A stretch of DNA of 64,000 nucleotides from positions 153,481 to 217,480 of the forward strand of contig NZ_LMJW01000001.1 of NCBI RefSeq assembly GCF_001429505.1, written 5' to 3'. The notes beneath the pieces were generated by a model that saw nothing but the letters and a program-made list of their open reading frames with translations, had not been told where the DNA came from and did no database searches. This document shows positions 1-10,599 of this stretch, piece after piece; the first letter of the stretch is position 1; every line of letters starts with the position of its first letter. The stretch comes from Allobosea sp. Root483D1 (GTDB lineage: Bacteria; Pseudomonadota; Alphaproteobacteria; Rhizobiales; Beijerinckiaceae). A program made the position numbers and the translations under genes.

Positions 1-38
1 GCGGCGATGCCTGTCATTCCGACCGAAGGAGACGAGAC

Positions 39-173
39 ATGGCAAAAGGCGAGCAGCGCAGCAACCGCGAGGCCAAGAAGCCCAAGAAGGACAAGCCGAA
101 GGCGAGCGCGACCCCTCCGGCAGGCTTCGCCTCGGCCGTCGCCAAGGCAGCGGCGGGACCGAAGAAGAAGTGA
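39..173 (+). CDS. small Lys-rich conserved protein, 44 aa
   Basis: The 44-residue product is very basic, with many Lys in its first half, an Ala/Pro middle and a PKKK end; it has no signal peptide or membrane segment. The ATG at 39 has a good ribosome site, AAGGAG at 26-31 with a 7-base spacer, which decides the start. Small Lys-rich proteins beginning MAKGEQ- or MAKGQ- are, from memory, common in Rhizobiales genomes. The function is unknown. The stop overlaps a possible GTG start of the next small reading frame, so the two may be translated together. Confidence 0.7.
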   Translation: MAKGEQRSNREAKKPKKDKPKASATPPAGFASAVAKAAAGPKKK

Positions 174-373
174 TCCGCTTCCGCACGATCGACCCGGCCC
201 AGCCCGAAAAGCCGGCGCCGCAGCCAGCCCTCGCGCAATCTGTCGCCAGCGCACTGGCAAAACCGGAGCCGGAGGGCGCGAGCGCCGCTCCGGCAACCCC
301 CAAGGGCCTGACCCGCAAGACGCCGTTGCGAGCGAAGAAAATGGCTGAGGCCGTCCCGCTCTTCGAGAAGTAG
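170..373 (+). CDS. small hypothetical protein, 67 aa
   Basis: This frame opens at a GTG (170) that overlaps the TGA of the preceding gene in a GTGA arrangement typical of translational coupling. The product is rich in Pro, Ala and Lys and ends in LFEK. No domain, signal peptide or membrane segment is visible. The coupling is the only real support, and in DNA this GC-rich chance frames are common, so confidence is moderate. Nothing in it suggests a function. Confidence 0.4.
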   Translation: MIRFRTIDPAQPEKPAPQPALAQSVASALAKPEPEGASAAPATPKGLTRKTPLRAKKMAEAVPLFEK

Positions 374-393
374 ACGGCCTCGGCCGGGCGGTC

Positions 394-1209
394 TCAAGCC
401 GCCTCGCCGACCTCGTCCGTCCAGACCCTGAAGCCGGTCAGCGTGTTCGGTCCGAAGGTGGTGGCGATCGCGACATCAGCGGCATCGCGTCCACGTGCAA
501 TCAGCACCCGGCCGATGCGAGGGACATTGTTGCGCGGGTCGAACATCTGCCAGCCGCCATCCAGGAAAGCCTCGAAGGAGGCAGCGAAATCGCCCGGCGG
601 CCAGGGCGGCGCCGTGCCGACATCACCGAGATAGCAGGTGCAATAGCGCGCCGGGATGTTCATCGCCCGGCAGAAGGCGATGGCGAGATGGGCATAGTCG
701 CGGCAGACGCCGCGCCCTTCGCGATAGGCCTCGGAGGCGCTGCGGGTCACGCTGGCGTCCATGTAGTCGAAGGCGATGCGCTGGTTGACGAAGTCGCAGA
801 TCGCCTGCACCCGCGCCGCGCCCGGCGGCGTATGGCCGAAGAGTTCCCAGGCGAGGTCGAGCAGGCGATCGCTGTCACAGAACCGACTGGCGAGCAGGAA
901 AACCAGGCACTCTTCCGGCAAGCGCTCCACCGGCACCTGCCCGGCCGTCCTGTCGAACGCCTCGGGCAGGCCGCTGTCGCTGATCATCGCATCGGCGGAA
1001 ATGCGTATCGTGCCCTGCGGCGCCACCAGGCGGCTGCACCAGTTGCCGAAGCCATCGCGATAGGCCGTGACCGGTGTCGGCGGCTGGATGCGCATATGGT
1101 CCGGCGCCGCGAGATCCGAAACCCGGCTGAAATGCACGTGCAGCATCAAGATCATCGGGGTCGGCTGTGGAAAGACGTAGTCGAGCTCGTAGCCGATCCG
1201 GAGTTTCAT
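394..1209 (-). CDS. transglutaminase-like family protein
   Basis: The 271-residue protein has an N-terminal beta domain (about 1-110) followed by a transglutaminase-like core. The catalytic Cys is C169 in GVCRDYAHLAI, and the Asp of the triad is D224 in MFDPRNN. At the place where most members carry His in an HAW or HAY motif, the sequence reads AASFEAFL (209-216), so the usual His is absent. The tail VPRIGRVLIARGRDAADVAI is typical of a widespread alphaproteobacterial subgroup that, as I recall, also lacks this His. No signal peptide is seen, so it is probably cytoplasmic. Its substrate is unknown; peptidase-like activity is the family expectation. The start is the ATG at 1209. Confidence 0.8.
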   Translation of the reverse strand: MKLRIGYELDYVFPQPTPMILMLHVHFSRVSDLAAPDHMRIQPPTPVTAYRDGFGNWCSRLVAPQGTIRISADAMISDSGLPEAFDRTAGQVPVERLPEECLVFLLASRFCDSDRLLDLAWELFGHTPPGAARVQAICDFVNQRIAFDYMDASVTRSASEAYREGRGVCRDYAHLAIAFCRAMNIPARYCTCYLGDVGTAPPWPPGDFAASFEAFLDGGWQMFDPRNNVPRIGRVLIARGRDAADVAIATTFGPNTLTGFRVWTDEVGEAA

Positions 1210-1422
1210 GCATGAACCTTCTGCGCGTCAGCGCGCTGTGTTCTTTCGGCTCCCCAGCTTCCTCTTACCAAGCATGTTTCAGGCCACGACGATACGGCTT
1301 CGGTCACCAGCCGGGACCATGCCGTTCTCGCCCCGGAGGCACAGGCACGCCCTGCCGCCATTCCTGTCGTTTCTGGCGGGTATCAAGCACTGTCGCTTGC
1401 AGTGCCCGCGCGAGGGTCCTAA

Positions 1423-2676
<1,254 letters not shown>

Positions 2677-2693
2677 GACGAGAACGGGGCGCG

Positions 2694-3293
2694 ATGACTC
2701 TCGAGGATCAGCGCGCCCTGATGCTGTCGGGGCGCATGTATGACGACCTCACGCCCGAGCTGATCGCAGCCCGGGCGCGGGCCGTTGGCCTGACCGACGC
2801 CTACAACCGCAGCTTCGGCCAGCCGCAGGCCGAGCGAGAGGCGCTGCTGCGCGCTTTCCTGCGCGATGTCGGCCCCGGCGCCTATTTCGAACCGAATTTC
2901 CGCTGCGAACTCGGTTTCAACATCAGCATCGGCCGCAGTTTCTACGCCAATTTCGACTGCGTCATGCTGGATGGCGCCGAGATCACCATCGGCGACCACG
3001 TCCTGCTCGGACCGCGCGTCGGCATCTATACCGCGAACCACGCCTTCGACCCGGCCGAGCGGGTGGCAGGCGGCTGCTATGTCAAACCCGTGACGATCGG
3101 CAATCGGGTCTGGGTCGGTGGCGGCGTCCAGATCACGCAGGGTGTGACCATCGGCGACGATGCGATCATCGGCGCCGGTAGCGTCGTGACGCGCGATATT
3201 CCGGCCGGCGTGATTGCTGCCGGCGTCCCCTGCAAGGTGCTGCGCGAGATCACCGAAGCGGACAGGACCGGATTTTGCTCAACCCGTCCCTGA
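2694..3293 (+). CDS. sugar O-acetyltransferase (maltose/NodL type)
   Basis: The 199-residue protein has the N-terminal helical Maa domain (MLSGRMYDD, about 10-55), followed by left-handed beta-helix hexapeptide repeats (for example ITIGDHVLLG, VTIGNRVWVGG, VTIGDDAIIGAG). The likely catalytic His is in TANHAFD. The family transfers acetyl from acetyl-CoA to a sugar or sugar-like hydroxyl. The ATG at 2694 lies 17 bases after the aatA stop, so the two genes are probably co-transcribed, but the pairing gives no clear clue to the acceptor. Close alternatives within the family, such as serine or nodulation-factor acetyltransferases, are less likely given the Maa domain. Confidence 0.85.
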   Translation: MTLEDQRALMLSGRMYDDLTPELIAARARAVGLTDAYNRSFGQPQAEREALLRAFLRDVGPGAYFEPNFRCELGFNISIGRSFYANFDCVMLDGAEITIGDHVLLGPRVGIYTANHAFDPAERVAGGCYVKPVTIGNRVWVGGGVQITQGVTIGDDAIIGAGSVVTRDIPAGVIAAGVPCKVLREITEADRTGFCSTRP

Positions 3294-3367
3294 GCTGGCC
3301 GCGCTGCCGCTTGCCGCACCGGGCTTCGTGAATTGCTCTCATCACCGCCTTTGGATAACGCTCCGGC

Positions 3368-3790
3368 ATGAACCGCCGCGCATTCCTGCTGCTCGCCGCC
3401 ACCTGCTCGCTCCCGCGGCACGCCGAGGCTCAGACACCCCTACCCTCGCTCTCCGTCCGCGAGACGCATGAGGCGGTGAAGGCCGGCAAGCTCGTCCTCG
3501 TCGACATCCGCACATCCGAGGAATGGGCCGATACCGGCGTGCCGGAAGGCGCGATCAAGCTCGACATGACCGGCAGCGCCTTCGAGGTCCGCCTCGCCGC
3601 GCTGAAGCTCGATCATCCCGGCAAGCCGATCGCGCTGATCTGCCGGACCGGCAATCGAACCTCGACCCTGCAGAAGAAGCTCGCGGGGCGCGGCTGGACG
3701 AATTTGATCGACGTCCGCGGCGGCCTGCTCGGCAACCCGAAGGACAAGGGCTGGCTGGCGGAAGGCCTGCCGGTGACGACTTATCCCTAG
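3368..3790 (+). CDS. secreted rhodanese-like protein
   Basis: This is a 140-residue single-domain rhodanese with an N-terminal signal peptide (MNRRAFLLLAATCSLP, then cleavage near HAEAQ). The active-site loop is CRTGNRTS with C92, so the sulfur-carrying Cys is intact. The earlier VDIRTSEEW motif is also typical. It is expected to act in the periplasm, where such proteins handle thiosulfate-type sulfur or persulfide transfer. It ends just before a large palindromic repeat that separates it from the convergent trmD. The RR in the signal region is not followed by a full twin-arginine consensus, so Sec export is the simpler reading. Confidence 0.85.
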   Translation: MNRRAFLLLAATCSLPRHAEAQTPLPSLSVRETHEAVKAGKLVLVDIRTSEEWADTGVPEGAIKLDMTGSAFEVRLAALKLDHPGKPIALICRTGNRTSTLQKKLAGRGWTNLIDVRGGLLGNPKDKGWLAEGLPVTTYP

Positions 3791-3813
3791 CTCAAAGCTC
3801 CAGGAAACACTGA

Positions 3814-3926
3814 GTCGTCCCGGGCGAAGCGAAGCGTAGGCCCGGGACCCATGCCTGAACCTCTTTCGGAGAAGCTCAGGCATGGGTCCCGGATCGGCGC
3901 CGCTATCGCGGCTTGTCCAGGACGAC
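3814..3926. repeat. palindromic intergenic repeat, family A, copy 1
   Basis: A long nested palindrome fills the gap between the rhodanese gene and trmD and stops one base before the trmD stop codon. The inner arms CCGGGACCCATGCCTGA (3842-3858) and their perfect complement (3876-3892) form a 17-bp stem. Outer arms GTCGTCC and GGACGAC close the element. A sister copy lies at 4653-4765. It may act as a bidirectional transcription end for the two convergent genes. Confidence 0.85.
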
Positions 3927-4622
3927 CTATCCTCCCTCGCGATCGGCAAGCAGATCCGGCCGCCGCTCCCGCGTGATCGCCTCCGCCTGCTCGCGGCGCC
4001 AGCGGGCGATGCGGGCATGGTCGCCGGAGAGCAGGGCCTCGGGCAGGCCCCTGCCCTCCCATTCGCGCGGGCGGGTGTAGTGCGGATATTCGAGCAGGCC
4101 GTTCTCAAAACTCTCCTCGGTGCCGGAGGCTTGCTTGCCCATCACGCCGGGGATCAGCCGCACACAGGCGTCGAGGAGCACCATCGCCGCCATCTCGCCA
4201 CCTGAGAGAATGTAGTCGCCGACCGAGACCTCGGTCAGGTTCCGCCCCTCGATCACGCGCTCGTCGACGCCTTCGAAGCGGCCGCAGACGATGACGACGC
4301 CCTCGCCCGCGACGAAATCGCGGACCATGAGCTGGCTGAGCGGTCGGCCGCGCGGCGACATCAGCAGGCGCGGCCGGGTATCGTCAGCCGGAACCGCCGC
4401 ATCGATCGCCGCCGCCAGCACGTCGCAGCGCAAGACCATGCCGGCGCCACCGCCGGCCGGGTTGTCGTCGACATTGCGGTGACGGCCGATGCCGTGCTCG
4501 CGGATCTGATGCGTCTCCAGCGACCAGAGACCGGTGCGCAGGCCCTCGCCCGCCAGCGAAGCGCCCAGCGGGCCGGGAAACATCTCGGGATAGAGGGTGA
4601 GAATGCTGGCGCGGAAGGTCAT
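3927..4622 (-). CDS. trmD: tRNA (guanine37-N1)-methyltransferase
   Basis: The 231-residue SPOUT-class enzyme methylates N1 of G37 beside the anticodon, preventing +1 frameshifts. Family motifs are plain: [12 protein letters not shown] at the N-terminus, the knot motifs MSPRGRPLS and [23 protein letters not shown], and the C-terminal YTRPREWEG. An upstream in-frame ATG would add residues that are only the translation of a repeat, so the ATG at 4622 ([10 protein letters not shown]) is the start. It is the last gene of the minus-strand run ffh-rpsP-rimM-HAD-trmD. A 170-base gap holding repeat copy A2 separates it from the HAD gene, so it may need its own promoter or read-through. Confidence 0.97.
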   Translation of the reverse strand: MTFRASILTLYPEMFPGPLGASLAGEGLRTGLWSLETHQIREHGIGRHRNVDDNPAGGGAGMVLRCDVLAAAIDAAVPADDTRPRLLMSPRGRPLSQLMVRDFVAGEGVVIVCGRFEGVDERVIEGRNLTEVSVGDYILSGGEMAAMVLLDACVRLIPGVMGKQASGTEESFENGLLEYPHYTRPREWEGRGLPEALLSGDHARIARWRREQAEAITRERRPDLLADREGG

Positions 4623-4652
4623 GCTTGCTGGATCGCCATCAGTTGATCTGTG

Positions 4653-4765
4653 GTCATCCCGGCCGGAGCGCAGCGAAGAGCCGGGATCCATGCCTGAAGC
4701 TGCACGGAATAGCGTTCTGGCATGGATCCCGGATCAGCGCAGCTACGCTGCTAGTCCGGGATGAC
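4653..4765. repeat. palindromic intergenic repeat, family A, copy 2
   Basis: This copy sits between the HAD gene and trmD. Outer arms are GTCATCCCGG (4653-4662) and CCGGGATGAC (4756-4765). Inner arms are CCGGGATCCATGCC (4681-4694) and its perfect complement (4719-4732). Layout and core match the copy at 3814-3926, while the loops differ. Lying inside an operon, it can form a large hairpin in the mRNA and could affect the level of trmD transcript. Confidence 0.85.
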
Positions 4766-4792
4766 AAGCCCTTTTGTTCGGACGCCGAGATT

Positions 4793-5470
4793 TCAGGCGA
4801 AGCGCAGCGCCGGATTGCCGTTCAGATCGGCGTAGTCGCTCACGCTGGCGATGACGTTGTCGAAGGCCGCGAAAGCCTCGGCCGGCAGCATGGTCAGCAT
4901 CGCCACCGCGCGCATGCCGGCGCGGCGGGCCGCCTCGACGCCGTTCGGCGCATCCTCGAAGACGATGCAGTCGGCCGGCGCGATGCCCATGCGCTCGGCG
5001 GCGGCGAGGAACATGTCGGGATGCGGCTTACCGCGAAAGCCCTGGCTCGGCGAGACGATGGTGGCAAAGCGCTCGCGCAGGACGAGCGTGTCGAGGATCA
5101 GCGCGATATTCGGCGGAGCGGCGGCAGTACCGACCGCCATTGGTACGGCATGAGCGCGAGCCCGGTCGAGCAGGCCGAGCAATCCCGGAAGCGCCGCGAC
5201 ATGCGGGAGATAGGTCTCGCGATAGGCGCCCTCCTTCTCCTCGGCCAGGCGATCGAGCTCGGCCGCGTCGGCGCCGGGGAAATGCGGGCCGATGATGTCG
5301 GAGATCGCCATGCCCGCGGTGCGCGCCGAGAAGGTCGCGCGCTCGAAGGGCAGGCCGTATTTGCGATACCAGACCTCCCAGGCATCGTCATGGTAGCGCA
5401 TGTTGTCGACGATGGTGCCGTCCATGTCGAAGATCAGGGCCTTGGCCGGCGTCTCAGGCAGCATCGTCAT
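4793..5470 (-). CDS. HAD-family phosphatase (beta-phosphoglucomutase-like)
   Basis: The 225-residue haloacid dehalogenase-type hydrolase shows motif I FDMDGTIVDN with the nucleophile Asp, motif II threonine in VGTAAAPP, the motif III lysine in GFRGKPHPDMF, and motif IV in CIVFEDAPNGVEAA. The helical cap of the beta-phosphoglucomutase/phosphoglycolate subgroup lies between motifs I and II. The substrate is probably a small phosphorylated metabolite. The start chosen at 5470 (MTMLPETPAK) overlaps the end of rimM by 17 bases; a second ATG at 5464 is also possible. Placement between rimM and trmD is unusual and suggests translation coupled to rimM. Confidence 0.88.
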   Translation of the reverse strand: MTMLPETPAKALIFDMDGTIVDNMRYHDDAWEVWYRKYGLPFERATFSARTAGMAISDIIGPHFPGADAAELDRLAEEKEGAYRETYLPHVAALPGLLGLLDRARAHAVPMAVGTAAAPPNIALILDTLVLRERFATIVSPSQGFRGKPHPDMFLAAAERMGIAPADCIVFEDAPNGVEAARRAGMRAVAMLTMLPAEAFAAFDNVIASVSDYADLNGNPALRFA

Positions 5471-5978
5471 CCTCGAACAGACCGGCCGGAGGCAGGGCCT
5501 CGATGCGCTTGGCCGCGATGTCGATGCGGGGCGCATAGGCCTTGGTGAAGGGCATCAGCACCGAGCGGCCATCCGGCGTCTCGATGTCGATGAGGTCGCC
5601 GGCGCCATAGTTGGCGACGGCGGTGACGGTCCCGAGGATGGCGCCATCAGGGCCAATAACTGAGCAGCCGACGAGAGCGGCCTGCAGGAACTCGTCCTCG
5701 TCCTCGGGCGCAGGCAGGCGCGAGCGTTCGACATGGAGTTTCACACCGTTGAGGAGCTCGGCTCCCTCGCGGCTGGTCACGCCCTTGAGTCGGGCGACGA
5801 CCACTTCCTTGGCGGGCCTGATATCGGCGATCTCGAAACGCCGGCCCTGCTCATCGACGAGCGGGCCGTATTCGGCGAGCGCCATCGGATCGGCGGTGAA
5901 GGCCTTGATCCGGACCTCACCGCGCACGCCATGCGGCGCGCCGATGATGCCGAGCACCACGAGATCGCTGTCAGCCAT
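5454..5978 (-). CDS. rimM: ribosome maturation factor
   Basis: The 174-residue protein has an N-terminal RimM barrel (about 5-95, with GIIGAPHGVRGEVRIK) and a C-terminal PRC-barrel (about 100-170, with IGPDGAILGTV and PFTKAYAP). RimM binds ribosomal protein S19 and helps the 30S head mature. The start is the ATG at 5978, preceded by AAAAGGAAG; a GTG directly upstream is less likely. It follows rpsP across a gap holding a short palindrome at 6003-6031, and its 3' end overlaps the HAD gene. Confidence 0.95.
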   Translation of the reverse strand: MADSDLVVLGIIGAPHGVRGEVRIKAFTADPMALAEYGPLVDEQGRRFEIADIRPAKEVVVARLKGVTSREGAELLNGVKLHVERSRLPAPEDEDEFLQAALVGCSVIGPDGAILGTVTAVANYGAGDLIDIETPDGRSVLMPFTKAYAPRIDIAAKRIEALPPAGLFEDDDAA

Positions 5979-6002
5979 CACGCTTCCTTTTAGGCGGCGC
6001 GC

Positions 6003-6031
6003 GTCATGCTCGGGCTTGACCCGAGAATGAC
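6003..6031. repeat. short palindromic repeat, family D, between rpsP and rimM
   Basis: GTCAT and ATGAC form the outer arms, and CTCGGG (6009-6014) with CCCGAG (6020-6025) the inner stem around CTTGA. The same design, with a different core, recurs at 12321-12350. It falls inside an operon, between the rpsP stop and the rimM start, and is likely a dispersed genomic repeat rather than a terminator because no T-run follows. Confidence 0.6.
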
Positions 6032-6041
6032 GGCAGTCCGC

Positions 6042-6404
6042 TCACTCAGCCGCAGCTTCAGCCGGGGCAGCGCTCTTGGCGGCCTTCTTCTCGGCACGCT
6101 CCTTGGCCTTCTCGCCGGGGACGGCCTTGTCCGGGTTGTTGCGGGCCGGACGCTTCAGCACGCCGGCAGCGTCGAGGAAGCGCAGCACGCGGTCGGTCGG
6201 CTGGGCGCCCTTGGCGAGCCAGGCCTTGGCCTTCTCGAGGTCGAGCACGACGCGCTCCGGCGAATCCTTGGCCTTCATCGGGTCATAAGCGCCGATCTTC
6301 TCGATGAAGCGGCCATCGCGCGGCGAGCGGGCGTCGGCGACGACGATGCGATAGTACGGGCGCTTCTTGGCGCCGCCACGGGTCAGGCGGATCTTGAGGG
6401 ACAT
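6042..6404 (-). CDS. rpsP: 30S ribosomal protein S16
   Basis: The 120-residue protein starts [20 protein letters not shown], the S16 signature that contacts 16S rRNA in the 30S body. The conserved core covers about the first 80 residues ([26 protein letters not shown]). The rest is an Ala/Lys/Glu-rich tail typical of alphaproteobacteria, which makes it longer than the roughly 82-residue E. coli form. It lies between ffh and rimM on the same strand. Confidence 0.98.
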   Translation of the reverse strand: MSLKIRLTRGGAKKRPYYRIVVADARSPRDGRFIEKIGAYDPMKAKDSPERVVLDLEKAKAWLAKGAQPTDRVLRFLDAAGVLKRPARNNPDKAVPGEKAKERAEKKAAKSAAPAEAAAE

Positions 6405-6436
6405 TGCTCTTCTTCCTTTGGGTTGAGCGGTAAAAA

Positions 6437-8005
<1,569 letters not shown>

Positions 8006-8049
8006 GCGGTCCTGCTTTGCCTGGCCTCAACAAGTGAGAGACGGATTCA

Positions 8050-8076
8050 CTGATCAGGTTGAACCAACCCGATCAG
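8050..8076. promoter_or_regulatory. hairpin in the ffh leader region
   Basis: CTGATCAGGTTG (8050-8061) and CAACCCGATCAG (8065-8076) form a 12-bp stem with one mismatch around the loop AAC, 45-71 bases upstream of the ffh start. No T-run follows on either strand, so it does not look like an intrinsic terminator. It may be an mRNA leader structure or a protein site; no regulator is evident. The rest of the 371-base gap 8006-8376 shows nothing else certain. Confidence 0.4.
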
Positions 8077-8376
8077 ATCCGGCTCTGGGACCGACATCAC
8101 CCAAGCCATTCGCCAAACGGTTTCGCGCCCGAGGGCGCAGACGCGCTGTCGGGCGTTGACCTCCGGGCTCTCGGCGGTTCCATGGGAACGGCCCGGTCGG
8201 CGGATGTGGTTTCGGCGATGTCGGCGAAACGAATGCGGGCGTTTAAGCGGACAAATGCGGCGAAAGTCAAGCTGAAGCGCGCAACAGCGCCGGGTGCTCG
8301 CCGGCGATTGCGTATCGCGCGGCAGCCCGCCTATGTCCTGAAACCGGTTCCGACCGGCCTTCACCACGGAGATGAC

Positions 8377-8790
8377 ATGAAGCTTCCGGTTCTCGCCGCC
8401 GCGCTGTTCGCACTCGGCCTCACCCAGGCGCAGGCCCAGTCCTGCGAAGGCAATTTCTCCGTCGTCGGCACGCCGATGCTGACCGGCCTGAGCTACAAGA
8501 CCTGGGACATGGTGCCCAAGCGTGCCCCGGCGCGGGTGCTGAAGGACCTCGGCGCCGCTGTCTCCGCCGAAGGCTTCGCCGACATGCGCATCGACAACGC
8601 CACGAGCTCGGTCCTGGCTATCCAGGAGACCTCGGGTTCCGGCCGGCCACAGACCCTGCGCATCACCGCCCGCAAGAGCGGCAGCGGCACGCGAGTCGAT
8701 GCGGTCTTCGTCGTCCAGCAGGGCCAGGTCGCCCCAGAAGGCTATGTCCGCGACGCGCTCTGCCGCGTGATCTCCGGCGCACAGGGCTGA
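8377..8790 (+). CDS. secreted hypothetical protein, 137 aa
   Basis: The product starts with a clear Sec signal peptide (MKLPVLAAALFALGLTQAQAQS), leaving a mature protein of about 115 residues with two Cys (SCEGNF near the new N-terminus and DALCRVI near the end) that could form a disulfide. The ATG at 8377 is preceded by GGAG, which fixes the start; an open frame further upstream has no good start signal. I do not recognise the family. A small soluble periplasmic protein is all that can be said. Confidence 0.75.
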   Translation: MKLPVLAAALFALGLTQAQAQSCEGNFSVVGTPMLTGLSYKTWDMVPKRAPARVLKDLGAAVSAEGFADMRIDNATSSVLAIQETSGSGRPQTLRITARKSGSGTRVDAVFVVQQGQVAPEGYVRDALCRVISGAQG

Positions 8791-8794
8791 GGCC

Positions 8795-9178
8795 TCACGC
8801 CTGTGTCGTCAGCAGATTGGCGTCGCGGGAAAGCCGCCAACGCCCGTCCGCGCCCTTGCGCAGGATCGTCAGCGTGTAGCCGGAGCGGCGGATGGTCTTG
8901 CCGTCCGCCGTGGTCGCGGTCATGTCGATGTGATTGCGCAGCCAGGCGATGTCGCCGAGCACTTCGAGCTCGCGAATGTCGCTGCGGCCTTCGATCGTCA
9001 TAGTCCCCAGCCCCTTCAGCGCGGCGGCGAAAGCCTCTTTGCCGAAGGGCTCGGCGCCGGGAACCATGAAGACCACGTCGTCGCTCATCAGGCCCAGCAC
9101 GGTCGCGACGTCGCCCGCCTTCGTCGCGCTCATCCAGCTTTCGACGAGATCGCGGATCGCCTGTTCGTCATCGCTCAT
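8795..9178 (-). CDS. SnoaL/NTF2-like protein (SgcJ/EcaC family)
   Basis: The 127-residue protein has the whole cystatin-like alpha+beta barrel of the NTF2 superfamily. The N-terminal helix EQAIRDLVESWMSATKAGD is followed by LGLMSDDVVFMVPGAEP, and a C-terminal strand pair carries YTLTILRKGADGRWRLSRDAN. This matches proteins named SgcJ/EcaC-type oxidoreductases, although for most members the activity is untested. It is cytoplasmic, single-domain and convergent with the secreted protein upstream (4 bases between stops). Confidence 0.8.
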   Translation of the reverse strand: MSDDEQAIRDLVESWMSATKAGDVATVLGLMSDDVVFMVPGAEPFGKEAFAAALKGLGTMTIEGRSDIRELEVLGDIAWLRNHIDMTATTADGKTIRRSGYTLTILRKGADGRWRLSRDANLLTTQA

Positions 9179-9280
9179 GGGCTGTTCTCCCGGATCGGCT
9201 TGCGATAATCGCGCCGTATTCCTCGCCTAGGTCCGGCCCTGCTTCGTCGGCGTGGCGCAGCAGAAGCCGAGATCGATGCG

Positions 9281-9868
9281 ATGACAAGACATGTGGGCGC
9301 AGCCCTCCTGACCGCCCTGCTCCTGGCCGGCTGTGCCGGGGCACAACGCGAAACCACGGCGCCGAGCCCGCGGAAGCAGGAGCGTCTCGCCGCCGTGAAA
9401 GCCGATCCGGCCGAGGCGGTGCGCATCCTCAACGCCTATCGCTCCGGCAAGGGCCTCGGCCCGGTTCGGCTCGATTCGACCCTGACCGCGATGGCGCAGC
9501 GCCAGTCCGATGCGATGGCAGCCGGCGACAACCTCTCCCATGACGCAGCCGGCAGCTTCACCTCCCGGGTTCACGGCGCCGGCCTCGATGCGGTGCGCGC
9601 CGCGGAGAATCTCGGCGCCGGCTACTACTCGACGCAAGAAGCCTTCGACGGCTGGAAGAAGTCCTCCGGCCATGAAGCCAACCTCTCCATGCCGCAGGCG
9701 ACACGCATCGGCATCGCGCTGGCAAAGAACCCGCAGACCCGCTACGGCGCCTGGTGGACGCTGATGCTGGCGGGCGATCCGGAGAAGCGACAGGAGATGT
9801 CGGCAGGGCCCCTCGTTCCCGTACGCGGCAGCGGGACGACGACCTTCCGCTGGGGCGCCCCGCTCTAG
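9281..9868 (+). CDS. CAP/SCP-domain lipoprotein
   Basis: The 195-residue protein starts with a lipoprotein signal, LLTALLLAGCAG, whose lipobox Cys lies near residue 18. A CAP (cysteine-rich secretory/PR-1) domain follows: ILNAYRSGKGLGPVRLDSTLTAMAQRQS, LSHDAAGS, AENLGAGY, and the final WWTLMLA. The segments quoted here in part show the His of the LSHD motif and the Glu of AENL, the usual CAP cavity residues. It should be anchored to a membrane facing the periplasm. The role of bacterial CAP proteins is poorly known. Confidence 0.85.
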   Translation: MTRHVGAALLTALLLAGCAGAQRETTAPSPRKQERLAAVKADPAEAVRILNAYRSGKGLGPVRLDSTLTAMAQRQSDAMAAGDNLSHDAAGSFTSRVHGAGLDAVRAAENLGAGYYSTQEAFDGWKKSSGHEANLSMPQATRIGIALAKNPQTRYGAWWTLMLAGDPEKRQEMSAGPLVPVRGSGTTTFRWGAPL

Positions 9869-9962
9869 GCGCGTGGCAGCGCAGCGATCACCATCGAAAA
9901 ATGCCTCTTTACAAGCGCCCCGGTCTGGTGATGGCTCTGGTTTTTAGCGGAGCCTCTACACA

Positions 9963-10589
9963 ATGACCTTTGAAAGCTGGGCTGCCTTCGCCGCCGCAAC
10001 CGCCGTCCTCCTCGTCATCCCCGGCCCGACGATCCTGCTGGTGATCTCTTATGCGCTCGGTCAGGGCTGGCGTACCGCCTTGCCGATGGCGGTCGGCGTC
10101 GCGCTCGGCGACTTCACCGCGATGACCCTGTCCATGCTCGGCGTCGGCGCGCTGCTCGCGACTTCGGCGACGATCTTCACCGCATTGAAATGGGCGGGCG
10201 CCGCCTACCTGATCTATCTCGGCGTCAAGCTCGTCCGCGCCGGCGGCAGCCTCAACGCCGAGCCACACCGGGACGCGAGCTCGGCGCTGAAGATGCTCGG
10301 CCATGCCTGGCTGGTGACGGCTCTGAACCCGAAGAGCATCACCTTCTTCGTCGCCTTCCTGCCTCAGTTCCTCGACCCCAAGGCCGATTTCTGGACGCAG
10401 ATGCTGATCTTCGAGGCGACCTTCATCACCCTCGCCTTCGCCAACGCCTTCGGCTACGCGCTGATCGCCTCGCGCGCCCGCACCCTCGTCGGCAATCCCC
10501 GCGCGATCGGCCTGTTCAACAAGGCCGGCGGCACGCTGCTGATCGGCGCCGGCATCGCCACCGTCGCGGTGCGTTCGGGCAGCAATTGA
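9963..10589 (+). CDS. LysE family amino-acid/metabolite exporter
   Basis: The 208-residue protein has the six-helix pattern of the LysE/RhtB family. Typical features are VIPGPTILLVISYALGQG in the first helix and loop, the small-residue helix GWRTALPMAVGVALGD, and ALNPKSITFFVAFLPQF. Members export amino acids or related metabolites across the inner membrane using the proton gradient; the substrate here is unknown. It is the first of three LysE paralogues in the window (also 32334 and 44216). GGAG lies upstream of the ATG. Confidence 0.9.
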   Translation: MTFESWAAFAAATAVLLVIPGPTILLVISYALGQGWRTALPMAVGVALGDFTAMTLSMLGVGALLATSATIFTALKWAGAAYLIYLGVKLVRAGGSLNAEPHRDASSALKMLGHAWLVTALNPKSITFFVAFLPQFLDPKADFWTQMLIFEATFITLAFANAFGYALIASRARTLVGNPRAIGLFNKAGGTLLIGAGIATVAVRSGSN

Positions 10590-10599
10590 GGCCTCGCGA

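Noticed and set aside
1387..1405. GCACTG-TCGCTTG-CAGTGC inverted repeat upstream of aatA
   Set aside because: A 6-bp stem with no T-run, no matching regulator and no second copy is within chance for this base composition.
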